Part shown: positions 58,232 through 64,000 of the stretch, in pieces
Layout of the letters: every line of letters starts with the position of its first letter
How positions within the stretch are numbered: the stretch's first letter is position 1
NCBI RefSeq assembly: GCF_900182905.1
Contig: NZ_FXUF01000007.1
Span: 62,001-126,000, forward strand
Reading direction: 5' to 3'
Length of the DNA: 64,000 nucleotides
Origin: Anoxynatronum buryatiense
GTDB taxonomy: Bacteria; Bacillota; Clostridia; Peptostreptococcales; Tindalliaceae
Translations under genes and position numbers: made by a program
Notes under the pieces: model-generated
The model's database searches: none
What the model was told of the DNA's origin: nothing
What the model saw: only the letters and a program-made list of their open reading frames with translations

Positions 58232-59515
58232 ATGTCGACAACAGCCATCGTAGGAGCCCAGTGGGGCGACGAGGGAAAAGGAAAAGTAATTGATTATCTG
58301 GCAAGCCAGGCCGAAGTCATCGTTCGTGCCCAGGGAGGCAATAACGCCGGTCACACAGTGGTGGTGGAAGATACCAAATACACCTTTCATCTGATGCCCT
58401 CCGGCGTGCTCTATGACGGTACCCTGAACCTCATTGCCAACGGCGTCGTCTTCGACCCGGAAGGGTTTTTGAAAGAAATCGAAAAACTGGAATCTCAGGG
58501 AGTCACCATCAGCCACCTGTTCATTGACGAACGGGCGCATCTGATTTTCCCTTACCATAAGCGCATTGACGAACTGCAGGAAGAAGCCCGGGGCGAAGAG
58601 TCCATCGGCACCACCAAGCGGGGTATTGGGCCCTGCTACATGGATAAAATCGAACGCACCGGCATTCAGGTGGGCGAGCTGCTTCGACCGGAACGGCTTC
58701 AGAAGTTCATTGCCAAACAGGTGGCCCGCAAAAATGCCATTCTGGAAAAAATCTATGAAACAGAGGGCTTCGATCCCCAGGCTATTTTTGAAACCTACCA
58801 GGCCTATGGAGAGAAGCTGGCGCCTTTCATTACCGACACCAACCGGTTGCTTCATGAAGCACTGGACTCAGGGAAAAAAGTGTTGCTGGAAGGTGCACAG
58901 GGAGCACTGCTGGACATTGACCTGGGCACCTATCCCTACGTCACATCCTCTCACCCCACCACAGGCGGTTTCTGTACCGGTGCGGGCATCGGGCCCAATC
59001 AAATCGATGAAGTCGTGGGCATCGTCAAGGCCTACACCACCCGTGTGGGGAAAGGCCCCTTTCCCACAGAGGAAGATAACGCCACCGGTGACGCCATTCG
59101 CATCAAAGGCAATGAATTCGGCACCACCACCGGACGCCCCCGCCGCTGCGGCTGGCTGGACGGCATCATGCTACGCTACACGGCCCGCATCAACGGCATG
59201 ACAGGGATTGCCCTCATGCTGCTGGATGTGCTGGATCAGTTCGATGAAATCAAGTTCTGCACCGGCTATGAACTGGATGGCCAGGTGAGCACTCATTTCC
59301 CCGCCAGCCTGGCAGATCTCGACCGCTGCCAACCGGTTTACCAGACCCTGAAGGGCTGGAAAACCGACATCACCGGCATCACTGCCTTTGAAGACCTGCC
59401 GGCAGAAGCCAAGACCTATGTGAAAACCATTGAAGATTTCACCGGTGTTCCTGTCAAGCTGATTTCTGTGGGCCCCAAAAGAAGCCAGACCATTGTGCGG
59501 GAAGCCATGATTTAG
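58232..59515 (+). CDS. purA: Adenylosuccinate synthetase
   Basis: 427 residues from the ATG at 58232 after AAAGGAG. The P-loop GAQWGDEGKGK (8-18) with catalytic D13 and H41 (NNAGHTVVV), and VGKGPFPTE near 275, are conserved. It joins IMP and aspartate with GTP to give adenylosuccinate, the first committed step to AMP. It closes the conserved gdpP-rplI-dnaB-purA neighbourhood. Convergent with the dnaI-like gene, three bases away. Confidence 0.98.
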   Translation: MSTTAIVGAQWGDEGKGKVIDYLASQAEVIVRAQGGNNAGHTVVVEDTKYTFHLMPSGVLYDGTLNLIANGVVFDPEGFLKEIEKLESQGVTISHLFIDERAHLIFPYHKRIDELQEEARGEESIGTTKRGIGPCYMDKIERTGIQVGELLRPERLQKFIAKQVARKNAILEKIYETEGFDPQAIFETYQAYGEKLAPFITDTNRLLHEALDSGKKVLLEGAQGALLDIDLGTYPYVTSSHPTTGGFCTGAGIGPNQIDEVVGIVKAYTTRVGKGPFPTEEDNATGDAIRIKGNEFGTTTGRPRRCGWLDGIMLRYTARINGMTGIALMLLDVLDQFDEIKFCTGYELDGQVSTHFPASLADLDRCQPVYQTLKGWKTDITGITAFEDLPAEAKTYVKTIEDFTGVPVKLISVGPKRSQTIVREAMI

Positions 59516-59518
59516 TTT

Positions 59519-60517
59519 TTAAACCGCACCCCTGCCTTCCCACCGAATATCTTTGCCGAAAAACTTCACAAAACTGTAATAGGCAAAAAGGCGGGAGCAG
59601 ATGCGGTCGTCGTAACGCACCATCAGTTCCCCCGGTGGCAGGTTGGTGGAAATCAGGGTTTTCTTTCCTTCCAGATGGCGGGTGTTGATAATCTGAAAAA
59701 GCTGGCCATTGGTGAAGGTATTGGTAAGCTCAGTGCCCAGATCATCGATGATCAGCAGGTCACAGTCAAAAAGACGGGTGAGCACCTGGGAATCCTGAGG
59801 GGTGCCTTCCCGGCCGAACTGGTGATTTTCAAGGAGATGAATCAGCTTGATGGCGGTCTGGTAAATCACCACTTTTTCCCGGTCAAGCAGGGCTTTGGCA
59901 ATGCAGTTGGCCATAAAGGTTTTTCCCAGCCCCGTGGGGCCGTAAAAAAGCAGGTTTTTTTCATTGGGTTCATCAAAATTAAAGACAAAGCCTTCACATT
60001 CCTGCAACACCTGCAGCATATTATCCCGGGGAGAAAGCCCTTCCTCCGGGATTTCCTTTTCTGAAAATAAATCAATGCGGAAGGTTTTGAAGTTTTCCTT
60101 CGCCAGAATACCCGCCAGATTACTCATCTGATAGGCCTGGTTAATCAGTTGCTGTTTGAAACAGCTGCAATGCTTCCCTGATTTCAAAATCCCCCGGTCC
60201 TGGCAGTGGGCGCATGACCAGTGGGGTTGAAAGTCGGCTTCGGTGAGATGATGGGAGTTCATGAGAGCACTGCGCCGTTCCTGAAGGCGGTTCATCTCCT
60301 GCTCCAGCTGATGAATCAGCCTTTGCTGGTTTTGGGGATCAGACAGCAGGGCGCGGCTGATGGCCAGGCCCTGACGGGTCATTTGAGATTCCAGGGCTTC
60401 CAGCTCCGGTACCATTTCATAAATGGCCTGCACCTTTTCTTCCCGGCGCCGCTGGGCCATTCGCCGCTTTTTTTCATAGTCCTTCATGATTTCCTGTACC
60501 ACGGCGGACCGTCTCAT
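59519..60517 (-). CDS. DnaI/DnaC-type helicase loader ATPase
   Basis: 332 residues. The N-terminal helical part (1-95) contains basic, coiled-coil-like stretches. A Cys cluster (C102, C105, C117, C119) resembles the zinc-binding region of DnaI. The AAA+ domain has Walker A YGPTGLGKT (192-200) and Walker B LLIIDDLGTE. It should load DnaB helicase at oriC and restart sites. It overlaps the dnaD-like stop by four bases, so the pair is coupled. IstB-type transposition roles are unlikely, as no transposase is near. Confidence 0.92.
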   Translation of the reverse strand: MRRSAVVQEIMKDYEKKRRMAQRRREEKVQAIYEMVPELEALESQMTRQGLAISRALLSDPQNQQRLIHQLEQEMNRLQERRSALMNSHHLTEADFQPHWSCAHCQDRGILKSGKHCSCFKQQLINQAYQMSNLAGILAKENFKTFRIDLFSEKEIPEEGLSPRDNMLQVLQECEGFVFNFDEPNEKNLLFYGPTGLGKTFMANCIAKALLDREKVVIYQTAIKLIHLLENHQFGREGTPQDSQVLTRLFDCDLLIIDDLGTELTNTFTNGQLFQIINTRHLEGKKTLISTNLPPGELMVRYDDRICSRLFAYYSFVKFFGKDIRWEGRGAV

Positions 60518-61728
60518 TGATCATCCTCCTTACGGGGTCTGCGTTTGCGGCCCAACAGAATTTTTTCCAGTTCATCGTTGGAATAATCTTTTCCCCGGCT
60601 CTCAGGCAAATGAAAGCCGGTTTTTTTTATGGGAGGGCTTGTGACACGCCGTCCGGCATCTTTGGCAACTGTCTTTTCAGCGGCCTGCCGGCGCCGGTCG
60701 GCTTCGTGGCGGTCAACGGCTTCAGGGGTTGCCAGCCCTTCTTTCTGCCAGCGGTCCAGAATCCCGTGGATGTACTTAATACTTGGTTTGGCGGTGCCGG
60801 CGGAGAATCCGCAGGCTTTTAAAATCATGTCCATGGAAAAGCCGAAGGCATCCAGCCACTGGTCCATCAGGCGGCTTTCTGCATCGGAGGGGAGACGGCC
60901 GTGAAAGCCCAGGGCCTTAAATACCTGGTCATATTGCCGGTAGCGCAGCTGCATGCAGTCAAGAAAAGCCTGCACCTGCTCCCCGCTGAGAAATCCTTCG
61001 TCGGCCCAGTTGCGCACAATGCCGGCCACATAGGGCACGCTGCGCACTTCTTTCTGACGCACAGCATATTCAAAGGCCATGAGCACCACTGTCTTCTCCA
61101 CTTTGAAATGGTGAAGCCAGTCAAGCACCTGCATTTCTTCATTGGGAACCAGGGGGCGCTGCATCAGGCGGTTGATGGCAGCAAAGAACTGGCGAAAGCT
61201 TTCCCGTTCATTGGCTTCCAGCAATTCAGCCGGAGTGGTGGTGTGGGGCGGGGGAGTCTCGGAATCAACGGCTGGCGACGTTACCTGGGGGGTGTGCTTC
61301 AGATGAAGCGTCTTTAGGGAAAGAAACTCCACAGAAGGCTCCGGCAGCGGAGGATTTTCCGGCACATTACCGGAACCGTCGCCGGGGATATCACCGGGCA
61401 CACTGCCGGCATCATCATTTGGTGCTTCCGACGGTGATTTTCCGGGAAAGCCTGCAGATGACCCCGCAGGGTGGGTTAGGCGCACCAGGCCTTTATCTTC
61501 CCAGTACTGCCAGGCTTCCAGCACCTGCTGAAGAGGAAGATTCAGATTGGTGGCGAGGGTGCGGGAGGTGAAGCGTTTCCCCTCAGAAGCTTCCAGGGCG
61601 TAGCGGTATCCCAGCAGATACACTTTGACAAAGTCACCCGGAGCCGGGGGCATATACAAATCAAGAAAGAGATTTTCCACCGGGGTATCATGAAGGTCCA
61701 CCGGTGTTTTTTCCAGTCGAAAAGGCAT
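60514..61728 (-). CDS. DnaD-domain replication initiation protein
   Basis: 404 residues from the ATG at 61728 after TAGGAG. An N-terminal winged-helix region (about 20-90; FVKVYLLGYRYALE, LPLQQVLEAWQYWEDKGLVRL) is followed by a Pro/Gly/Asp-rich linker. Two DnaB_2/DnaD repeats follow, ending SVPYVAGIVRNWADEG and SIKYIHGILDRWQKEG. The basic tail (DYSNDELEKILLGRKRRPRK) follows. DnaD proteins remodel DNA and recruit the helicase loader, here encoded next. Confidence 0.92.
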   Translation of the reverse strand: MPFRLEKTPVDLHDTPVENLFLDLYMPPAPGDFVKVYLLGYRYALEASEGKRFTSRTLATNLNLPLQQVLEAWQYWEDKGLVRLTHPAGSSAGFPGKSPSEAPNDDAGSVPGDIPGDGSGNVPENPPLPEPSVEFLSLKTLHLKHTPQVTSPAVDSETPPPHTTTPAELLEANERESFRQFFAAINRLMQRPLVPNEEMQVLDWLHHFKVEKTVVLMAFEYAVRQKEVRSVPYVAGIVRNWADEGFLSGEQVQAFLDCMQLRYRQYDQVFKALGFHGRLPSDAESRLMDQWLDAFGFSMDMILKACGFSAGTAKPSIKYIHGILDRWQKEGLATPEAVDRHEADRRRQAAEKTVAKDAGRRVTSPPIKKTGFHLPESRGKDYSNDELEKILLGRKRRPRKEDDQ

Positions 61729-61841
61729 GGGTATCACTCCTAAAAACATCATTTAAGGTTCAAACCCACTCACGGTCACAGGAGGGGGTTTTGCGGCGTA
61801 TCTAATCATGACGCATCTAATCATAAAGACAGCTTTCCCTC

Positions 61842-61850
61842 ATTATATCA
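61842..61850 (-). promoter_or_regulatory. Extended -10 promoter of the dnaD-dnaI unit
   Basis: TGA-TATAAT on the minus strand. No matching -35, so it relies on the extended -10. Confidence 0.6.
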
Positions 61851-61961
61851 CAGGGCAGGGGAGGAGAAATCCTTCCGGCAAAAAAGAAGGCTGCCGAGTG
61901 TTGCCTAACGCTGGAATCGTTGCAACAAGACCATCATAAGCACAGAAACACACGTTCTGTA

Positions 61962-61990
61962 TTGTTGCCGGGACTTTGGTAGGATATAAT
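61962..61990 (+). promoter_or_regulatory. Promoter of the M23 peptidase gene
   Basis: TTGTTG (61962-61967), 17 bases, TATAAT (61985-61990). Confidence 0.75.
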
Positions 61991-62130
61991 GATTTCGTGT
62001 GGCAGCCATATCACAAGAGGCATGGCTGCATTACGTGTTTCACCGGTGCCAGACACCGGGCACATCACCAGTGAGAACAACCGGGCAAAGAAGCACAGGA
62101 CATTTGTATCAACCGGGAGGGGATAGCGGC

Positions 62131-63999
62131 ATGTCCAAGCGTCATCGTCCAGGAAAGAAACAAAAGGGTGACTGGATTCAAGATTCACCAAATCAAGAAA
62201 TGAAAGCCGTACAGGAACATGTGCAGGAAACTGAGGCACAGGAAGTCCTGCGGAATACCATACAAGAAGCTGCACAGGAAACCCTGCAGGCATCTGCACA
62301 AGAAACCGTACAAAAAAGCGTACAGGAACCCGCAAAGAACAATGTGCGGCAGACCCAGGCTCAACAAAGGCTTGAGGCAGACGGGGCGGCACGCTTGCAG
62401 GAACTTCGGAAAAAAAGAAAACCCATGGGGAAAGCGTCGGCCACTCCCATACAGGAAAAAGCAATACTGTATCTGGTCGGGCTGAAAGAGCTCGCGGCCA
62501 TCACACTGAGAAAAGCGAAAGCCGGCACCCTGAAAAAGGCGGCTGACATGAAAGCTCAGGTCAAGCCTGCTTTTAAGCAGCTGTCATCAAAAATGGCATC
62601 AAGCCTTCAGAGAATCATGCCGGGAGCAGCAACGCTGGAGACTTCAAAAACGCTTGAGATACCAGAAAATGGAGGCGCAACAGCCCTCCCTGAAACCCTT
62701 GCAGCATCTGCTGAATCAATCGAATCAATTGATTCAGGCGAACATCAAACAGCCGCTCAGGTAAAAGAAGAGAACCCGTGGGTGGCAATGGCCGTCATGC
62801 TTTTCCGAAAAAAACAGGTGAAACTGGCCGTGGCGGGAATCGCTGTGGCAGCCATCGCGTTTGTTGCCGGAAACAGCTATTACAACAGTTACCAGGAAAG
62901 CCTGGTTGCCTACGAACTGACTTTGGATGGAAAATCTCTGGGGATTGTTCGGGAGGCTGATGAAGCCTTCGACGAAGCAGTGAAAACCCTGCAACGTGAA
63001 ATGCGCCAGTTGTATGGGATGGAAGCATACATACCCGACACCCGGGAATGGCTGGAAGTGAAAGCAACCGACGAGGAACTCACCTCGCAGACAGCGCTGA
63101 TTACCGCACTGAAAAATCAACTGGGCATCAAGGTGAAGGCCACGGCCCTCACCGTTGACGGAGAACCGCTGGTGATCCTCCCCAGCCGTCAGTTGGCTGA
63201 AAATCTGCTGGGTCAGGTTATGGAACCCTACCTGGACCCTGAAGTGGAGTACCTGGAAACCGGATTCTCTGAAAACATTGAACTGACAGAACTGGCAGCC
63301 GATCTATCAGATATTTGGGACATGGAGGAAGCACTGCAGTACCTCCAAACAGGCACCAATGAAATCAAAGTGCATGAAGTGCAGCCGGGCGAAAGCACCT
63401 GGCTGATTGCCAACCGAAATGAGATGACAGTGGAAGAAATAGAAGCCGCCAATCCGGGGCTGGTATCAGAACGACTGAGCATTGGTCAGGAGTTGAATCT
63501 AATTGTGCCGACGCCTTATCTGACGGTGCGCACCCGCGAATACGCAGAACTGGCAGAGGCCATTCCCTTTGAAACCGAAGAAGTGGAGTCAGACAGCCTT
63601 TATCAGGGAGACCGGCGCATTACCACCCAGGGGGAAGAAGGCTTTCATGAAATCAAAGCCTATCTTGTCCGGGAAAATGGCCGGGAAGCTGAGCGGGAAA
63701 TTTTGGAAGAAAACCGGATTTCCGAGCCCACCACACGGGTGGTGGCGGTGGGAACCCTGCCACGGCCAGCCACCATGGCCACTGGCACATTCATGAATCC
63801 CACCCGGGGACGCCTCACCTCTCCCTTTGGCATGCGGGGCGGTTCGCGGCATACCGGGATAGACATTGCCAATTCCCGGGGAACAGCGGTGAAAGCCGCC
63901 GATGCCGGTAAAGTTTCTTTTGCTGGAACCAGAGGCGCCTATGGGCAGCTGGTGATCATTGACCATGAAAATGGCTACCAGACCTACTACGCCCATCTG
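62131..63999 (+). CDS. LysM-G5-M23 cell-wall endopeptidase (3' end cut by window)
   Basis: 623 residues visible; the frame is still open at the edge. The ATG follows CGGGAGGGG. Residues 1-228 are cytoplasmic and hydrophilic, with a Gln-Glu-rich repeat at 24-66. A membrane helix lies at 229-247. Outside come a helical region, LysM (413-458; VQPGESTWLIANRNEMTVEEI), G5 (465-542) and the M23 domain with HTGID (H574, D578) and the start of the second zinc motif (YAHL). It should hydrolyse peptidoglycan cross-links while anchored in the membrane. The long cytoplasmic part is unusual for this family. Confidence 0.9.
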   Translation, partial: MSKRHRPGKKQKGDWIQDSPNQEMKAVQEHVQETEAQEVLRNTIQEAAQETLQASAQETVQKSVQEPAKNNVRQTQAQQRLEADGAARLQELRKKRKPMGKASATPIQEKAILYLVGLKELAAITLRKAKAGTLKKAADMKAQVKPAFKQLSSKMASSLQRIMPGAATLETSKTLEIPENGGATALPETLAASAESIESIDSGEHQTAAQVKEENPWVAMAVMLFRKKQVKLAVAGIAVAAIAFVAGNSYYNSYQESLVAYELTLDGKSLGIVREADEAFDEAVKTLQREMRQLYGMEAYIPDTREWLEVKATDEELTSQTALITALKNQLGIKVKATALTVDGEPLVILPSRQLAENLLGQVMEPYLDPEVEYLETGFSENIELTELAADLSDIWDMEEALQYLQTGTNEIKVHEVQPGESTWLIANRNEMTVEEIEAANPGLVSERLSIGQELNLIVPTPYLTVRTREYAELAEAIPFETEEVESDSLYQGDRRITTQGEEGFHEIKAYLVRENGREAEREILEENRISEPTTRVVAVGTLPRPATMATGTFMNPTRGRLTSPFGMRGGSRHTGIDIANSRGTAVKAADAGKVSFAGTRGAYGQLVIIDHENGYQTYYAHL

Positions 64000-64000
64000 A

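Larger units (their letters stand above)
61729..62130. other. Divergent spacer between dnaD-like and M23 genes
   Basis: Apart from the two promoters at 61842-61850 (minus) and 61962-61990 (plus), no gene or structure was seen. Confidence 0.5.

Noticed and set aside
61934-62464. 176-codon minus-strand open frame opposite the M23 gene start
   Set aside because: Antisense of the Gln-Glu repeat region; repetitive and without a ribosome binding site.

Overview
The window is the replication-origin region of a Bacillota chromosome, most likely a member of class Clostridia. The base composition is intermediate, the ribosome binding sites are strong AGGAGG types, and genes for YidD, YaaA, RemB, Jag, RsmG, Soj/Spo0J and a DnaD/DnaI-type loader pair are all present. 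No 16S rRNA or tRNA gene was seen, so genus is not claimed. oriC lies between dnaA (minus strand) and rpmH (plus strand) at about 25.4-26.0 kb, with a second DnaA-box cluster between dnaA and dnaN. Genes mostly point away from the origin. The order follows the Bacillus subtilis origin on both sides: dnaA-dnaN-yaaA-recF-remB-gyrB-gyrA-...-serS to the left, and rpmH-rnpA-yidD-yidC-jag-mnmE-mnmG-rsmG-parA-parB-...-yybS-gdpP-rplI-dnaB-...-purA to the right.

Left part (1-8.3 kb) is an accessory catabolic block. It holds an enolase-superfamily sugar-acid type enzyme, an alpha/beta-hydrolase esterase, a TRAP transporter (dctP, dctQ, dctM) and a LacI-family regulator whose promoter, operator and second distant operator can be read. 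A YcxB-like membrane protein gene follows. From 8.4 to 25.4 kb come serS with a T-box leader, an acyl-CoA thioesterase, a large UPF0182 membrane protein, an rsbV-rsbW-sigB stress-sigma module, gyrA/gyrB, remB, recF, yaaA, dnaN and dnaA.

Right part (26-50 kb) is the conserved origin-proximal housekeeping run. It covers ribosomal protein L34, RNase P protein, membrane insertion factors, tRNA-modification GTPase/FAD enzymes, chromosome segregation (parA, parB and two perfect parS sites), a cysteine-desulfurase-like enzyme, a lipid kinase, DUF5711 and CvpA proteins, dnaX-ybaB-recR, an ArAE exporter-like protein, YybS, the cyclic-di-AMP phosphodiesterase gdpP, rplI and dnaB.

Between dnaB and purA (about 50.0-58.2 kb) the usual synteny is interrupted by an accessory block with a 246-bp fold-back element near its left edge and a 68-bp near-perfect hairpin near its right edge. 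Inside are an alarmone synthetase-like gene, a four-gene soluble signalling operon (REC-histidine kinase, REC-HDOD, REC with an unrecognised C-terminus, FIST sensor) and a small membrane protein/YbjQ pair. The FIST/HDOD operon and the fold-back repeats are the best candidates for something not yet described. After purA come convergent dnaI-like and dnaD-like replication-restart genes and a LysM-G5-M23 cell-wall endopeptidase gene cut by the window end.

Other points of note are Leu at the position of the quinolone-contacting acidic residue of GyrA, several short slippage-type tandem repeats in spacers, and several genes whose ribosome binding sites point to GTG or TTG starts.
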